Assembly (NCBI RefSeq): GCF_000153485.2
Contig: NC_018721.1
Span: 2,728,001 to 2,792,000 of the forward strand
Direction: 5' to 3'
Origin: Psychroflexus torquis ATCC 700755
GTDB lineage: Bacteria; Bacteroidota; Bacteroidia; Flavobacteriales; Flavobacteriaceae
Length of the DNA stretch: 64,000 nucleotides
Every line of letters starts with the position of its first letter. The first letter of the stretch is position 1. The position numbers were made by a program, and so were the translations under genes. Shown here one piece after another: positions 37,659 to 50,307 of the stretch. The notes under the pieces were generated by a model. That model was not told the origin of the DNA, ran no database searches, and saw nothing but the letters and a program-made list of their open reading frames with translations.

Positions 37659-38096
37659 ATGGCAAAAGAAGTAAGTAAAGTAGTAAAACTCCAGGTAAAA
37701 GGTGGTGCAGCAAACCCATCTCCGCCAGTTGGACCTGCTTTAGGTGCTGCTGGGGTAAATATCATGGAATTCTGTAAGCAATTCAATGGTAGGACTCAAG
37801 ATAAAGGTGGGAAAATCCTTCCTGTAGAAATTACAGTATACAAGGATAAATCCTTTGATTTTGTAATTAAAACACCACCTGCAGCAGTTCAATTGATGGA
37901 AGCATCAAAAATAAAGAAAGGATCTGGCGAGCCTAATAGTAAAAAAGTTGGTACCGTATCATGGGATCAGGTGAAAGCTATAGCTGAAGATAAAATGCAA
38001 GATTTGAATGCATTTTCTATGGAATCTGCTATGAAAATGGTAGCTGGTACAGCCAGATCTATGGGAATAACTGTAAAAGGTAATGCACCATTTTAA
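37659..38096 (+). CDS. rplK: 50S ribosomal protein L11
   Basis: 145 residues. [20 protein letters not shown] and the C-terminal RNA-binding half ([32 protein letters not shown]) are typical. It forms the GTPase-associated centre with L10 and L12. rplA follows after 15 bp. Confidence 0.99.
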   Translation: MAKEVSKVVKLQVKGGAANPSPPVGPALGAAGVNIMEFCKQFNGRTQDKGGKILPVEITVYKDKSFDFVIKTPPAAVQLMEASKIKKGSGEPNSKKVGTVSWDQVKAIAEDKMQDLNAFSMESAMKMVAGTARSMGITVKGNAPF

Positions 38097-38111
38097 CAAA
38101 ACGAAATTAAC

Positions 38112-38807
38112 ATGGCAAAAATAACTAAAAAGCAAAAAGAAGCGCAAAGTAAAGTGGATGAGTCTAGAACTTATTCAGTAGCTGATGCCTCTGCTTTATT
38201 GAAAGATATGGCTTACGCTAATTTCGACGAATCTGTTGATTTAGCTGTAAGACTAAATGTAGATCCTAGAAAAGCTAACCAAATGGTTCGTGGAGTGGTC
38301 AAACTTCCTCACGGAACTGGTAAAGATGTAAAAGTTTTGGCATTAGTCACTCCAGATAAAGCGAAAGAAGCTGAAGATGCTGGTGCTGATTATGTAGGAT
38401 TGGACGAATACCTTGATAAAATCAAAGGTGGATGGACCGATGTTGATGTTATCGTAACTATGCCTAGTGTAATGGGTAAATTAGGTCCTTTAGGACGAGT
38501 ATTAGGCCCAAGAGGTTTGATGCCTAATCCAAAGACTGGTACAGTAACTATGGACATCGCCAAAGCAGTTTCAGAAGTGAAAGCTGGTAAAATCGACTTT
38601 AAAGTTGATAAAACTGGTATAGTTCATGCTGCTGTAGGTAAAGTATCCTTTGATGCAGAAAAAATTGCTGGAAATGCAAGAGAATTACTAACTACGCTCG
38701 TCAAACTTAAACCTCAAGTAGTGAAAGGTATTTATATAAAAAGTATCTACATCGCTTCTACAATGAGTCCAAGTATTGAAATCGATACGAAACGATTTAC
38801 CGAGTAA
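38112..38807 (+). CDS. rplA: 50S ribosomal protein L1
   Basis: 231 residues. [45 protein letters not shown] and the final [17 protein letters not shown] are hallmark segments. L1 often represses its own operon by binding the leader mRNA; no such binding site was identified here. Confidence 0.99.
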   Translation: MAKITKKQKEAQSKVDESRTYSVADASALLKDMAYANFDESVDLAVRLNVDPRKANQMVRGVVKLPHGTGKDVKVLALVTPDKAKEAEDAGADYVGLDEYLDKIKGGWTDVDVIVTMPSVMGKLGPLGRVLGPRGLMPNPKTGTVTMDIAKAVSEVKAGKIDFKVDKTGIVHAAVGKVSFDAEKIAGNARELLTTLVKLKPQVVKGIYIKSIYIASTMSPSIEIDTKRFTE

Positions 38808-38819
38808 TAATATTAAGTT

Positions 38820-39341
38820 ATGACAAGAGAAGAGAAATCTACAGTAATAAAAGATTTAACTACTAAGTTAGCAGATTCATCGAATGTATACCTAGCAGAC
38901 ATTTCAGGGTTGAACGCAACATTAACATCAGACCTAAGACGTGCTTGTTATAGAGCAGACGTTAAGTTGATGGTAGTTAAGAATACTCTCCTAGCTAAGG
39001 CTATGGAAAGTTCAGATAAGGAATTTGGAGAGCTTACAGGTATTCTGAAAGGAAGTACTTCAATTATGCTTTCTGAAACAGGAAACGCTCCTGCTAAAGT
39101 GATTAAAACCTTTAGAAAGAAAAATGAGAAGCCAGTTTTAAAAGGCGCCTATGTTGCAGAGTCAGTTTATGTTGGCGATGAATACCTAGATGCTCTTGTA
39201 GATATTAAATCTAAAGACGAAGTGATTGGTGATATCATTGGATTGTTACAATCTCCAGCTATAAACGTTATTTCAGCGCTTAAATCTAGTGGAGGTAAAC
39301 TGGCAGGTATCCTAAAAACCCTTTCAGAAAAAGAAGAATAA
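38820..39341 (+). CDS. rplJ: 50S ribosomal protein L10
   Basis: 173 residues. MTREEKSTVIKDLTTKLADS, NLDSNVYLAD-type start of the globular domain, RRACYRADVKLMVVKNTLL and the C-terminal helix that holds L12 dimers (LAGILKTLSEKEE). rplL follows after 46 bp. Confidence 0.99.
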   Translation: MTREEKSTVIKDLTTKLADSSNVYLADISGLNATLTSDLRRACYRADVKLMVVKNTLLAKAMESSDKEFGELTGILKGSTSIMLSETGNAPAKVIKTFRKKNEKPVLKGAYVAESVYVGDEYLDALVDIKSKDEVIGDIIGLLQSPAINVISALKSSGGKLAGILKTLSEKEE

Positions 39342-39387
39342 ACACGCACTAATTACTAAATATTAAATTACACTAAAACGATAGAAA

Positions 39388-39759
39388 ATGGCAGAATTAA
39401 AAGATTTCGCAGAACAATTAGTTAATCTTACTGTAAAAGAAGTAAATGAATTAGCTGATATTTTAAAAGATGAATATGGTATAGAACCTGCTGCTGCTCC
39501 AGTAGTTGTTGGTGGCGGTGCTGCTGGCGCTGAAGAAGTTGAGGAGCAAACAGAATTTGATGTCATATTAAAAGCTCCAGGTGGATCTAAATTAGCGGTT
39601 GTTAAACTTGTTAAAGAATTGACAGGTTTAGGTCTTAAAGATGCTAAAGGATTAGTAGATAGTGCACCAGCTCCAGTTAAAGAAGCTGTTTCTAAAGACG
39701 AAGCAGAAGCATTGAAAGCACAATTAGAAGAAGCAGGTGCTGAAGTTGAGCTTAAGTAA
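39388..39759 (+). CDS. rplL: 50S ribosomal protein L7/L12
   Basis: 123 residues. The N-terminal dimerisation helix pair, an Ala-rich hinge ([16 protein letters not shown]) and the C-terminal factor-binding domain ([39 protein letters not shown]) are clear. A strong hairpin follows before rpoB. Confidence 0.99.
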   Translation: MAELKDFAEQLVNLTVKEVNELADILKDEYGIEPAAAPVVVGGGAAGAEEVEEQTEFDVILKAPGGSKLAVVKLVKELTGLGLKDAKGLVDSAPAPVKEAVSKDEAEALKAQLEEAGAEVELK

Positions 39760-39782
39760 GCCTAACAATATTTTTAACAATA

Positions 39783-39823
39783 GGTTTAGACCACAAGATT
39801 TAGTCATCTTGTGGGCCTAAACC
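39783..39823 (+). promoter_or_regulatory. Long hairpin between rplL and rpoB
   Basis: GGTTTAG-A-CCACAAGAT, loop TTAGTC, ATCTTGTGG-GC-CTAAACC: 16 paired bases with one small internal bulge. It is followed by ATTTTGCG rather than a T run, so it is not a good terminator. A processing site or partial attenuator that lowers rpoBC relative to ribosomal-protein output, as known at this place in E. coli, is plausible. Confidence 0.75.
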
Positions 39824-39920
39824 ATTTTGCGTATCTATACGCGACGTGTTTATTTTACTTTTTATAAGTTAATATTGCTGATGAATTTTATAAAATTCAA
39901 AGCATTAAAATCTTCCTTAG

Positions 39921-42900
39921 ATGTTAGCAATTCATAATGAAAGAATTAGTTTTTCTTCCGTACAAAACAAGCCAGATTATCCAGATTTTCTGGATATCCA
40001 AGTTAAATCTTTTCAAGATTTTTTTCAGCTTGAAACTAAACCAGAAGAAAGATCCAACGAAGGCTTATATAATACCTTCAAAGAAAATTTCCCAATTACA
40101 GATACGAGAAATCAATTTGTACTTGAATTTTTAGATTACTTTGTAGATCCTCCAAGATATTCGATACAAGAATGTATTGAAAGAGGTCTTACTTACAGTG
40201 TGCCTTTAAAGGCGAGATTAAAACTTTACTGTACTGATCCAGAACACGAGGATTTTGAAACGATTGTACAGGACGTCTATTTAGGGACTATTCCCTATAT
40301 GACACCCAGTGGTACGTTTGTGATTAATGGAGCAGAGCGTGTTGTTGTTTCACAATTACACAGATCACCAGGTGTATTTTTTGGTCAGTCTTTCCATGCT
40401 AACGGAACTAAGCTATATTCCGCTAGAGTTATTCCTTTTAAAGGATCGTGGATTGAATTTGCGACTGATATAAATTCTGTGATGTATGCCTACATCGACA
40501 GGAAAAAGAAATTACCTGTTACTACACTTTTTAGAGCTATAGGTTTTGAAAGGGATAAAGATATTTTAGAAATATTTGATCTTGCTGAAGAAGTCAAAGT
40601 TTCAAAAACAGGTCTTAAAAAATACCTTGGTAGAAAATTAGCTGCAAGGGTTTTAAATACATGGTATGAAGATTTCGTAGATGAAGATACAGGAGAGGTA
40701 GTGTCGATTGAAAGAAATGAAATCGTACTCGACCGTGATACCGTTTTAGAAAAAGACCATATTGAAGAGATTTTAGAAACGGGTTCAAAAACGATCTTAC
40801 TTCACAAAGAAGAGAATTTGACCGGTGACTATGCCATCATATACAATACATTACAAAAAGATCCTACTAACTCTGAAAAAGAAGCAGTAGAGCATATTTA
40901 TAGACAACTTCGTAATGCTGAGCCGCCTGATGAAGAAACAGCTAGAGGTATTATTGATAAGTTGTTTTTCTCAGATCAACGTTACAACTTAGGTGAAGTT
41001 GGTCGTTATAGAATGAATAAAAAGCTAGGTCTTAATATCAGTATGGACAGTAAGGTCCTTACAAAATTAGATATTATTACCATCATCAAGTATCTAATAG
41101 AACTTGTTAATTCCAAAGCTGAAGTTGACGATATTGACCACCTTTCTAACCGTCGTGTAAGAACAGTTGGTGAGCAATTGTCTCAACAATTTGGTGTTGG
41201 TTTAGCTAGGATGGCAAGAACCATTAGAGAGAGAATGAATGTTAGAGATAATGAAGTCTTTACACCAATTGACTTGATTAATGCGAAGACATTGTCATCT
41301 GTCATCAATTCTTTCTTTGGAACAAATCAGTTGTCTCAGTTTATGGATCAAACCAATCCATTGGCTGAATTAACTAATAAACGTAGGCTTTCTGCTTTAG
41401 GACCTGGAGGTTTATCTAGAGAAAGAGCTGGGTTTGAGGTTCGTGATGTTCACTATACTCACTACGGAAGGCTTTGCCCTATTGAAACTCCTGAAGGCCC
41501 AAACATTGGTTTGATTTCTTCAATGTCAGTTTATGGAAAAGTGAACAGTATGGGATTTATCGAAACTCCATACCGTAAGGTTGAAAATGGAAAAATTGAT
41601 TTTAAATCAGATCCTTTATACCTTTCAGCAGAAGAGGAAGAAAATAAATTGATTGCGCAGGCCAATATCCCTATTTCAGAAGATGGAGCTATCACTTCAG
41701 AACGTGTTATTGCACGAATGGAAGGTGACTTCCCTGTTGTAGATCCAAAAGATGTGGATTATATTGATGTTGCACCTAACCAGATTTCATCGATCTCTGC
41801 TTCATTAATTCCATTTCTGGAACACGATGATGCCAACCGAGCTTTGATGGGATCTAACATGATGCGTCAAGCACTTCCATTATTGAGAGTAGATGCTCCT
41901 ATCGTAGGAACAGGACTTGAAAGAAGAGTTGCTCAAGATTCAAGAGTCTTGATCAATGCCGAAGGTGAAGGGCGTGTTCAGTATGTTGATGCTAGAAAAA
42001 TCATCATAGATTACGACAGAACTGAAAATGAAAGACTTGTTAGTTTTGACGAAGATCACAAAACTTATAATCTGATTAAATTCAGAAAAACAAACCAAGG
42101 TTCTACGATTAACCTAAAACCTATCGTTCGCGTTGGTGATAGAGTTACTAAAGGACAAGTTCTTTGTGAAGGTTATGCAACAGATAATGGAGAGCTAGCT
42201 TTAGGTAGAAATATGAAAGTGGCATTTATGCCATGGAAAGGCTATAACTTTGAGGATGCTATTGTAATTTCTGAGCGTGTGGTTAAAGATGATATTTTAA
42301 CTTCAGTTCATATCGATGAGTATTCTTTAGAAGTGAGAGATACCAAGCTTGGTAATGAAGAATTGACCAGCGATATTCCAAACGTTTCTGAAGAAGCGAC
42401 TAAAGATTTGGATGAGCATGGTATGATAAGAATAGGTGCAGAAATTAAGCCTGGAGATATCCTCATCGGTAAGATCACACCAAAAGGTGAAAGCGATCCT
42501 ACTCCTGAAGAGAAATTACTGAGAGCTATATTTGGAGACAAAGCTGGCGATGTAAAAGATGCTTCTTTAAAAGCTTCTCCTTCACTTAACGGTGTCGTTA
42601 TTGACAAAAAATTGTTTACTCGAGCTGTTAAAGATAAGCGTAAGCGTGCTCAGGATAAACAAGAGATTGATGCTTTGGAAGGAAATTTCCAAATTAAATT
42701 TGAAGATCTAAGAAACCGTTTGATAGATAAGTTATTCGGAATTGTAGGAGGAAAAACTGCTCAAGGTGTACAAAATGATTTAGGGGAAGATACTCTGCCA
42801 AAAGGTAAGAAGTATACGTTGAAGATGTTGAATTCTGTGGAAGATTTCAGTCACTTAACTAAAGGGACTTGGACTACAGATAAAGGCACCAATGCTTTAG

Positions 42901-43733
42901 TAGCAGATCTACTGCACAACTATAAAATCAAGCAAAACGACCTTCAAGGAAACCTTAGAAGAGAGAAGTTTACTATAACAGTTGGAGATGAACTTCCATC
43001 TGGTATTCTAAAACTCGCTAAAATTTACGTAGCTAAGAAGCGTAAATTGAAAGTAGGTGATAAGATGGCTGGTCGTCACGGAAACAAAGGTATTGTCGCT
43101 AAAATCGTAAGAGAAGAGGATATGCCATTTTTGGACGATGGAACTCCTGTAGATATCGTATTGAATCCATTGGGCGTACCATCGCGTATGAACATTGGAC
43201 AGATCTACGAAACTGTACTAGGTTGGGCTGGACAAAAATTAGGTAAGAAATTTGCAACTCCAATTTTTGATGGAGCCACTTTAGACCAAATTAATGAATT
43301 GACCGACGAAGCTGGAATTCCAAGATTTGGACATACGTATCTTTTTGATGGTGGAACTGGTGAGCGTTTTGATCAACCTGCAACTGTAGGTGTGATTTAT
43401 ATGCTGAAACTAGGTCATATGATTGAAGATAAAATGCACGCTAGATCTATAGGACCTTATTCTTTAATCACACAGCAACCTCTAGGTGGTAAAGCACAAT
43501 TTGGTGGACAGCGTTTTGGTGAGATGGAAGTTTGGGCTTTAGAAGCTTACGGAGCGTCTGCCACATTAAGAGAAATTTTGACTGTAAAATCTGATGATGT
43601 TGTCGGTAGAGCCAAAACTTACGAAGCAATCGTAAAAGGTGAACCAATGCCAGAGCCAGGATTACCAGAATCTTTCAATGTATTGATGCACGAATTGAAA
43701 GGTCTAGGACTAGATATCAGATTAGAAGAGTAA
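39921..43733 (+). CDS. rpoB: RNA polymerase beta subunit
   Basis: 1270 residues, full length for Bacteroidota. Seen in order: the N-terminal lobe (DFQL-type RSFQDFF), the rifampicin region ([37 protein letters not shown]), [13 protein letters not shown], the [10 protein letters not shown] block, [17 protein letters not shown] [13 protein letters not shown] and the C-terminal [18 protein letters not shown]. The rifampicin region shows no obvious resistance substitution: the Asp, His-equivalent (here Asn in TNKRR) and Ser positions follow the Bacteroidota pattern. The start is at ATG 39921. Confidence 0.98.
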   Translation: MLAIHNERISFSSVQNKPDYPDFLDIQVKSFQDFFQLETKPEERSNEGLYNTFKENFPITDTRNQFVLEFLDYFVDPPRYSIQECIERGLTYSVPLKARLKLYCTDPEHEDFETIVQDVYLGTIPYMTPSGTFVINGAERVVVSQLHRSPGVFFGQSFHANGTKLYSARVIPFKGSWIEFATDINSVMYAYIDRKKKLPVTTLFRAIGFERDKDILEIFDLAEEVKVSKTGLKKYLGRKLAARVLNTWYEDFVDEDTGEVVSIERNEIVLDRDTVLEKDHIEEILETGSKTILLHKEENLTGDYAIIYNTLQKDPTNSEKEAVEHIYRQLRNAEPPDEETARGIIDKLFFSDQRYNLGEVGRYRMNKKLGLNISMDSKVLTKLDIITIIKYLIELVNSKAEVDDIDHLSNRRVRTVGEQLSQQFGVGLARMARTIRERMNVRDNEVFTPIDLINAKTLSSVINSFFGTNQLSQFMDQTNPLAELTNKRRLSALGPGGLSRERAGFEVRDVHYTHYGRLCPIETPEGPNIGLISSMSVYGKVNSMGFIETPYRKVENGKIDFKSDPLYLSAEEEENKLIAQANIPISEDGAITSERVIARMEGDFPVVDPKDVDYIDVAPNQISSISASLIPFLEHDDANRALMGSNMMRQALPLLRVDAPIVGTGLERRVAQDSRVLINAEGEGRVQYVDARKIIIDYDRTENERLVSFDEDHKTYNLIKFRKTNQGSTINLKPIVRVGDRVTKGQVLCEGYATDNGELALGRNMKVAFMPWKGYNFEDAIVISERVVKDDILTSVHIDEYSLEVRDTKLGNEELTSDIPNVSEEATKDLDEHGMIRIGAEIKPGDILIGKITPKGESDPTPEEKLLRAIFGDKAGDVKDASLKASPSLNGVVIDKKLFTRAVKDKRKRAQDKQEIDALEGNFQIKFEDLRNRLIDKLFGIVGGKTAQGVQNDLGEDTLPKGKKYTLKMLNSVEDFSHLTKGTWTTDKGTNALVADLLHNYKIKQNDLQGNLRREKFTITVGDELPSGILKLAKIYVAKKRKLKVGDKMAGRHGNKGIVAKIVREEDMPFLDDGTPVDIVLNPLGVPSRMNIGQIYETVLGWAGQKLGKKFATPIFDGATLDQINELTDEAGIPRFGHTYLFDGGTGERFDQPATVGVIYMLKLGHMIEDKMHARSIGPYSLITQQPLGGKAQFGGQRFGEMEVWALEAYGASATLREILTVKSDDVVGRAKTYEAIVKGEPMPEPGLPESFNVLMHELKGLGLDIRLEE

Positions 43734-43735
43734 TA

Positions 43736-43762
43736 ACAATCCCACCTAAGGGTGGGGTTGAT
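43736..43762 (+). promoter_or_regulatory. Short hairpin between rpoB and rpoC
   Basis: ACAATCCCACC, loop TAAG, GGTGGGGTTGAT pair with G-T pairs. The sequence after it is not T-rich; function, if any, is likely RNA stability. Confidence 0.6.
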
Positions 43763-43801
43763 TATCACATTATATTTCAATAATTCTTTAGCACTTGTAT
43801 T

Positions 43802-46800
43802 ATGACAAGAAATAATGATAAGAATACACAAAAGAGATTTAATAAAATCTCTATAGGTTTATCTTCTCCAGAGAGAATTCTAGGTGAATCTCGAGGTGAA
43901 GTTTTAAAACCTGAAACTATTAACTACAGAACACACAAGCCGGAAAGAGATGGATTGTTTTGTGAACGAATTTTTGGCCCTGTCAAAGATTATGAATGTG
44001 CTTGTGGAAAATACAAAAGAATACGCTACAAAGGAATTGTTTGCGACCGTTGTGGAGTTGAAGTAACCGAAAAGAAAGTAAGAAGAGACCGTGTTGGACA
44101 TATCAACTTAGTCGTTCCTGTTGCTCATATTTGGTACTTTAGATCGTTACCTAATAAAATAGGTTACCTTCTTGGGATTCCTTCCAAGAAACTGGACATG
44201 ATTATTTACTACGAGCGTTATGTAGTCGTTCAGCCAGGGGATGCTAAAAATGAAGAGGGAGAGTCACTCAAAAAAATGGATTTCTTAACGGAAGAAGAAT
44301 ATTTGAATATTCTTGAAAAAATTCCACAAGAGAACCAATATTTAGACGACGACGATCCAAACAAATTCATCGCCAAAATGGGTGCTGAGTGTCTTTTGGA
44401 AATTTTAAAGCGCTTAGATCTTAATGAACTGTCTTACGACCTAAGACATAAAGCTAACAATGAAACTTCTAAGCAAAGAAAAACTGAAGCTTTAAAGCGT
44501 CTACAAGTTGTTGAAGCTTTAAGAGATTCTACAAAAAATAGAGAGAATAATCCTGAGTGGATGATCATGAAAGTGATCCCTGTAACTCCACCAGAATTAA
44601 GACCACTTGTGCCACTTGATGGTGGACGTTTTGCGACCTCAGATTTAAATGACTTATACCGTAGAGTGATTATTAGAAACAATCGTTTAAAGCGATTGAT
44701 GGAAATAAAGGCTCCTGAAGTTATTTTGAGAAACGAAAAGCGTATGCTGCAGGAATCTGTAGATTCTTTGTTTGATAATACAAGGAAATCTTCAGCGGTT
44801 AAAACTGATTCTAACAGACCTCTGAAATCGCTTTCAGATTCTTTAAAAGGAAAGCAAGGACGTTTCAGACAAAACTTACTTGGTAAACGTGTGGATTATT
44901 CAGCACGTTCGGTTATTGTTGTTGGTCCTGAAATGAAAATGTTTGAATGTGGATTGCCAAAAGATATGGCTGCAGAACTTTACAAGCCCTTTGTTATCAG
45001 AAAACTGATTGAAAGAGGAATTGTTAAGACTGTAAAATCGGCTAAGAAAATAATTGACAAAAAAGAACCAGTAGTTTGGGATATCCTTGAAAATGTACTT
45101 AAGGGTCATCCTGTATTGCTTAACCGTGCGCCAACGCTTCACAGGCTTGGTATACAAGCTTTTCAACCTAAGTTGATTGAAGGTAAGGCGATACAACTGC
45201 ACCCATTGGTTTGTACTGCATTTAATGCCGATTTTGATGGTGATCAAATGGCGGTTCATTTACCACTTGGTCCAGAAGCTATTTTGGAAGCTCAACTTTT
45301 AATGTTGGCCTCTCATAGTATTTTGAATCCTGCAAATGGTTCTCCTATTACTGTTCCTTCTCAGGATATGGTACTTGGATTATACTATATGACTAAGCCA
45401 AGATCTTCTACTCCAGAACATAAAGTGAAAGGAGAAGGCCTTAGGTTTTATTCTGATGAAGAAGTTAACATTGCTTACAATGAAAAGCAAGTTGAATTAA
45501 ATGCATTAATTACAATTAGAACTAACGATGTTGATGAAAATGGAGATATCGTTAAGAAAAATATAGAAACGACAGTAGGACGGGTCTTGTTTAACCAAAC
45601 TATCCCTGATAGTGTAGGTTTTATCAACGATGTAATGACGAAGAAAGCATTACGTGATGTTATAGCGAGAGTGCTTAAGAAAACATCTGTTCCTGAAACT
45701 GCTGAATTCTTAGATGAAATTAAAAGTCTAGGGTACAATTTCGCCTTTAAAGGTGGATTGTCTTTCTCTCTTGGTGATATTATTATCCCAGCAGAAAAGC
45801 AATCTATGATTGATGATGCAAATGAGCAAGTAGAAGGTGTTATAGGAAACTATAACATGGGTCTTATCACAAACAATGAACGTTACAACCAAGTTATTGA
45901 TATATGGACTGCTACCAATGCAAATCTAACAGAACTCGCGATGAAGCGTATCCGTGAAGATCAGCAAGGTTTCAACTCTGTATATATGATGCTTGATTCT
46001 GGTGCAAGGGGTTCTAAGGAGCAAATTCGCCAGTTAACAGGTATGCGTGGTTTGATGGCTAAGCCTAAAAAATCTACATCTGCAGGTGGAGAAATTATTG
46101 AAAATCCTATTTTATCTAACTTTAAAGAAGGTCTTTCAATTTTAGAATACTTTATCTCTACTCACGGTGCTCGTAAAGGTCTTGCCGATACGGCTCTTAA
46201 AACTGCCGATGCTGGTTACTTAACCCGTAGACTGGTAGATGTTTCTCAAGATGTAATTGTAAGAGAAGAAGACTGTGGAACCTTAAGAGGTATTGAAGTC
46301 TTTGCATTGAAGAAAAATGATGAAGTTGTAGAAAGTTTAGGAGAACGTATCGTTGGTAGAACGGCTCTGAACGATATTATAGATCCTATTTCTCAAGATT
46401 TACTTGTAGAGTCTGGAGATGAAATCCATGAAGATGCTGCAGATAAAATTGAAGTCTCTGCTTTAAACTCAGTTGAAGTTCGCTCTCCATTAACTTGTGA
46501 GGCTAAACAAGGAATTTGTGTGAAGTGTTATGGTAGAAACCTTTCAACCAATAAGACAGTCCAGCGAGGTGAAGCTGTAGGAGTTGTCGCTGCCCAATCT
46601 ATAGGTGAGCCAGGTACTCAGTTAACCCTAAGAACTTTCCACGTTGGAGGTATTGCAGGTAACATTTCAGAAGAAAACAAATTGGAATCTAAGTTTGATG
46701 GTGTTGCAGAAATTGAAGACTTAAAAACAGTTGAAGGAAAAAATAACGATGGCAAGAAAACAGACATTGTTATTTCAAGAACTTCAGAAATAAAAGTCAT

Positions 46801-48109
46801 CGATAAAAAATCTGGAATTGCTTTAAGTACAAATGTTATCCCTTATGGTTCTGAACTTCTGGTAAGTCCTGGAGATAAAATCAAAAAAGGAGATGTTATT
46901 TGTAAATGGGATCCTTATAATGGTGTAATTATTTCAGAATTCTCTGGTAAAATTGAATTTGAAAATATCACTCAAGGTCAGACTTTCGATGTTGAAAGTG
47001 ATGAGCAAACTGGTTTCCAAGAAAAAGTAATTATTGAATCTAAGAATAAGCGTAAGATTCCTACACTTCACATCAAAAATAGCGGTGGTGAAATTATGAG
47101 ATCTTATAACTTACCTGTTGGAGCTCACTTAATGGTGGATGATGACGAAGAAATCAAAATCGGAAAGATCTTGGTTAAAATTCCTAGAAAATCATCAAAA
47201 ACTGGTGATATTACGGGGGGTCTTCCAAGACTAACAGAATTGTTTGAAGCAAGAAATCCTTCAAATCCTGCTGTAGTAAGTGAAATTGATGGTGTTGTTT
47301 CTTTTGGAAAAATTAAAAGAGGTAACCGTGAAATTATCATAGAGTCTAAACTTGGTGTGATTAAAAAATACTTGGTTAAACTTTCTAATCAGATCTTAGT
47401 ACAAGAAAATGATTATGTAAAAGCAGGTATGCCATTATCCGATGGTTCTGTTACTCCAGAAGATATCTTGAAAATCAAAGGTCCTAGCGCTGTGCAACAA
47501 TACCTAGTGAACGAGGTGCAGGAGGTCTATAGATTACAAGGAGTGCAGATCAACGATAAACACTTTGAAGTTGTTGTAAGACAGATGATGAGAAAAGTTA
47601 GGATTCAAGACTCTGGAGATACGATATTCTTAGAAAACCAATTGGTGCATAAAGAAGACTTTATCGAAGAGAACGATAACATTTTTGGTAAGAAAATTAT
47701 AGAGGAGGCAGGTGACAGTGTGAACTTAAAACCTGGTCAAATTGTCACGATCCGTGAATTAAGAGATGAAAATTCTATCTTGAAACGCGAGGATAAGCAA
47801 TTGGTTACTGCGCGAGACGCAGAGTCTGCTACTGCCGCTCCAATCTTACAAGGAATTACAAGAGCATCTCTACAAACCAAATCATTCATTTCGGCTGCTT
47901 CTTTCCAAGAAACAACCAAAGTATTAAACGAAGCTGCTGTAAGTGGAAAAGTAGATTACTTAGAAGGATTGAAAGAAAATGTAATTGTAGGACATAGAAT
48001 TCCTGCAGGTACAGGTTTAAGAGAGTTTGACGACATCATAGTTGGTTCTAAAGAAGAATTGGCTAATATGATGGAGAAAAAACAACAAGTAAATGTAAAC
48101 TTTAATTAA
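43802..48109 (+). CDS. rpoC: RNA polymerase beta' subunit
   Basis: 1435 residues. N-terminal zinc site ([20 protein letters not shown]), the active-site motif [12 protein letters not shown], the trigger-loop region ([14 protein letters not shown]) and the second zinc site (CGTLRG... [15 protein letters not shown]) are all present. It begins 68 bp after rpoB and ends 2 bp before the DUF3467 gene. Confidence 0.98.
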   Translation: MTRNNDKNTQKRFNKISIGLSSPERILGESRGEVLKPETINYRTHKPERDGLFCERIFGPVKDYECACGKYKRIRYKGIVCDRCGVEVTEKKVRRDRVGHINLVVPVAHIWYFRSLPNKIGYLLGIPSKKLDMIIYYERYVVVQPGDAKNEEGESLKKMDFLTEEEYLNILEKIPQENQYLDDDDPNKFIAKMGAECLLEILKRLDLNELSYDLRHKANNETSKQRKTEALKRLQVVEALRDSTKNRENNPEWMIMKVIPVTPPELRPLVPLDGGRFATSDLNDLYRRVIIRNNRLKRLMEIKAPEVILRNEKRMLQESVDSLFDNTRKSSAVKTDSNRPLKSLSDSLKGKQGRFRQNLLGKRVDYSARSVIVVGPEMKMFECGLPKDMAAELYKPFVIRKLIERGIVKTVKSAKKIIDKKEPVVWDILENVLKGHPVLLNRAPTLHRLGIQAFQPKLIEGKAIQLHPLVCTAFNADFDGDQMAVHLPLGPEAILEAQLLMLASHSILNPANGSPITVPSQDMVLGLYYMTKPRSSTPEHKVKGEGLRFYSDEEVNIAYNEKQVELNALITIRTNDVDENGDIVKKNIETTVGRVLFNQTIPDSVGFINDVMTKKALRDVIARVLKKTSVPETAEFLDEIKSLGYNFAFKGGLSFSLGDIIIPAEKQSMIDDANEQVEGVIGNYNMGLITNNERYNQVIDIWTATNANLTELAMKRIREDQQGFNSVYMMLDSGARGSKEQIRQLTGMRGLMAKPKKSTSAGGEIIENPILSNFKEGLSILEYFISTHGARKGLADTALKTADAGYLTRRLVDVSQDVIVREEDCGTLRGIEVFALKKNDEVVESLGERIVGRTALNDIIDPISQDLLVESGDEIHEDAADKIEVSALNSVEVRSPLTCEAKQGICVKCYGRNLSTNKTVQRGEAVGVVAAQSIGEPGTQLTLRTFHVGGIAGNISEENKLESKFDGVAEIEDLKTVEGKNNDGKKTDIVISRTSEIKVIDKKSGIALSTNVIPYGSELLVSPGDKIKKGDVICKWDPYNGVIISEFSGKIEFENITQGQTFDVESDEQTGFQEKVIIESKNKRKIPTLHIKNSGGEIMRSYNLPVGAHLMVDDDEEIKIGKILVKIPRKSSKTGDITGGLPRLTELFEARNPSNPAVVSEIDGVVSFGKIKRGNREIIIESKLGVIKKYLVKLSNQILVQENDYVKAGMPLSDGSVTPEDILKIKGPSAVQQYLVNEVQEVYRLQGVQINDKHFEVVVRQMMRKVRIQDSGDTIFLENQLVHKEDFIEENDNIFGKKIIEEAGDSVNLKPGQIVTIRELRDENSILKREDKQLVTARDAESATAAPILQGITRASLQTKSFISAASFQETTKVLNEAAVSGKVDYLEGLKENVIVGHRIPAGTGLREFDDIIVGSKEELANMMEKKQQVNVNFN

Positions 48110-48111
48110 TC

Positions 48112-48429
48112 ATGAGCGATCAAAACGATAAGAAACAACAGAAGCTCAATATACAGATAGACGACGATGTCGCTCAGGGTATATATAGTAACTTGGCGAT
48201 TATCAATCATTCTCAAACTGAGTTTGTACTGGATTTTGTAAACATAATGCCTGGATCTCCTAAGAATAAAGTGAGATCGAGAATTATACTTACACCACAA
48301 CATGCTAAGCGTTTGATGAGGGCATTGAGTGATAACATCAATCGTTTTGAAAAAAGTCAGGGTTCGATTAAAGAACAAGATAAAACCAATATTCCTTTGA
48401 ATTTTGGTGGACCTACTGGTGAAGCTTAA
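48112..48429 (+). CDS. DUF3467 family protein
   Basis: 105 residues. The QIDDDVAQGIYSNLAIINHS, EFVLDFVNIMPGSPKNKVRS and RIILTPQHAKRLMRALSDN segments define DUF3467, a small conserved protein whose gene commonly follows rpoC in Bacteroidota. The role is unknown. It is translated from the same transcript as rpoC, and a strong terminator ends the unit. Confidence 0.92.
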   Translation: MSDQNDKKQQKLNIQIDDDVAQGIYSNLAIINHSQTEFVLDFVNIMPGSPKNKVRSRIILTPQHAKRLMRALSDNINRFEKSQGSIKEQDKTNIPLNFGGPTGEA

Positions 48430-48452
48430 TTTACATTGTAGATCTTTAAAAA

Positions 48453-48487
48453 AATCCCCTCAAACATTAGCTTGAGGGGATTTTTAT
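48453..48487 (+). terminator. Terminator of the rpoBC-DUF3467 unit
   Basis: AATCCCCTCAA, loop ACATTAGC, TTGAGGGGATT and TTT run. An A run on the 5' side makes it work in both directions. Confidence 0.9.
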
Positions 48488-48859
48488 TTGAATAAAATCT
48501 GATAGGTGGTTATTCAGCTTTGTAAGCTTTCAAATTCAAAGCAATTTTTACTCAATCGTTAATAAATATATCACCTAAACTCTCAATAAAAGATTTAGAC
48601 ATAAATATTTCTCATTCTGTTTTGTCTCAGACCAATGTCCTCTGATGTCAAAATCAACGAATCATCACCTTCGTTCATAGAGACTTGAACAGTGAAAATG
48701 ATGTTTATAGAGGTTTCCTTCAAGTTTCAATTCCAAGATAACAGAGTCAGCCTATCTTTATTTTCTACACTGTTAATTTCAAAATTCGCTTCAGGATATT
48801 TATTCACGTTATAGAAGTGATCTTCTTTATCATTTGTATATCCTTTTAAGTGATTTTCT

Positions 48860-50248
48860 CACTAGCATCCGAAAGTTTTTAGAAAGAAGTAAGAAACATG
48901 TTTCTACCCCAATGTTTACATTAAAAAGCTCACTTTACCCAGAAAATAAGTCCCTCTCTAACACTAATACTTTTTGTGGTGAAATTGTCACTTTACGAAC
49001 ACCTTCTCTGACTTCATTGCACACATAGTCTAGTGATAAGTAGTGATATAAGCAAAATCTCACTTTTTCTGACAAATTAGAAAAAGCAACTGCTTTTTTG
49101 GAAATAGTTCGCTTTATAAGCTCTAAAAGTAGATAATTTATCAGCGCTACATATATTTGCGATTTTACTGCATTCTCACTGGTTCCCCAGAAGGTTTTTA
49201 CTTGTAGGTTTTGTTTTAAAGCTTTAAAAAACAATTCAATATCCCAACGTTTCTTATATAATGCTGCAATGGTATTGTATTCCCAATCAAGTTGGTTGGT
49301 AATAATGGCAATTACTTTGTTTTCATCTTCTTTATAAACATGTACCAATCTTAGTTTATGCTTTGAAATACCCGTTTCTATCGCCCTACCTGATGTAAGT
49401 TGTATTATTTCATCTTTAAGAATATGTTGGTCAACATCATCAGCAAGCTCCAGCTCCTCTATCGTTTCATACAAAGTGTTGGACTTAATTCTAGTAACAA
49501 ATACATTTTCTGCTTTTATTCTATTGAGCATTAATTCAAAATCGAAATAAGCTCTGTCTTCAACTATAATAGTGTCTTTAGGGAAAATCAGTTGCTTTAA
49601 TCCATATCTGTCATGAACCTTTGCTTCTGTTATATTTACTACATCAGGTATCATTAAATTATAATCCCAGCTAGTGTGCAATTTAATACCTCCTTTAGCT
49701 GTCCGAAACTCTGCCCAATCAAACATAGCCAGACACAAGGAAATCGTTGAGCTATCTATTAGTTTAACTACCTTGCCCTTAATCTCTTCTATAATATGGG
49801 TGTTATGATGCTGTTTTAGCACCGATTTATAGTGACTTAATAAACGATAATACAAGCTCTCAAACACCTGCCAGTCACGCTTTTTATTGCCATCGCTCAT
49901 TGTAGAACGAGCAGGGCTTTGGGTTAAACCTAAGTCGCTTATAAAAATCTCGCTAACTCCAATTCCTGCTGATATATCATTGAGGCTCTGGCACTTATTA
50001 AGCTGTCCGAAAGTTAAAGCAACAAACTGGTCGTAAGTTCTATACTTATGAACACCTTTATCTGTTTTGTAGGTATTGGTGCAACTTCTAAATAACCAAT
50101 GGGGTACTAAATCTAAAATTTGTCGAATGACTGGTTTATTGTTATTTTTGTTTCGCCTGAAGAGTCCCATATTTGAAAAGTTTTTGGTAGAACTCAAAAA
50201 TACGTGATTCTGAGGGCTTTTTAAAATCCCGACTTTCGGATGCTAGTG
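48860..50248 (-). mobile_element. IS4-family insertion sequence, complete, 1389 bp
   Basis: Terminal inverted repeats CACTAGCATCCGAAAGT (48860-48876 and, inverted, 50232-50248) are perfect over 17 bp. The flanks carry a 9-bp direct repeat TGATTTTCT at 48851-48859 and 50249-50257. Removing the element and one duplication joins the two parts of the YceI-like pseudogene in frame (IENHLKGY), so it entered after the IS630 event disrupted the gene or independently of it. Confidence 0.95.
48935..50170 (-). CDS. IS4-family transposase
   Basis: About 411 residues from ATG 50170 (MGLFRRNKNNNK); a TTG 9 codons upstream is also in frame. N-terminal DUF4372-like region (YRTYDQFVALTFGQLNKCQS), then DDE residues: Asp in VKLIDSSTISL, Asp in IIVEDRAYFDF and the Glu in YKKRWDIELFFKALK, which fits the Y-2-R-3-E-6-K signature of the family. 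The frame is complete, so the element may be active. Confidence 0.92.
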   Translation of the reverse strand: MGLFRRNKNNNKPVIRQILDLVPHWLFRSCTNTYKTDKGVHKYRTYDQFVALTFGQLNKCQSLNDISAGIGVSEIFISDLGLTQSPARSTMSDGNKKRDWQVFESLYYRLLSHYKSVLKQHHNTHIIEEIKGKVVKLIDSSTISLCLAMFDWAEFRTAKGGIKLHTSWDYNLMIPDVVNITEAKVHDRYGLKQLIFPKDTIIVEDRAYFDFELMLNRIKAENVFVTRIKSNTLYETIEELELADDVDQHILKDEIIQLTSGRAIETGISKHKLRLVHVYKEDENKVIAIITNQLDWEYNTIAALYKKRWDIELFFKALKQNLQVKTFWGTSENAVKSQIYVALINYLLLELIKRTISKKAVAFSNLSEKVRFCLYHYLSLDYVCNEVREGVRKVTISPQKVLVLERDLFSG

Positions 50249-50307
50249 TGATTTTCTATATCTTTCTTTTCTTGACTTTTAAGATAAAGTACACTTTATA
50301 CCAAATT

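Noticed and set aside
44900..45259. Minus-strand frame of 119 codons within rpoC
   Set aside because: Antisense shadow of the strongly conserved rpoC.
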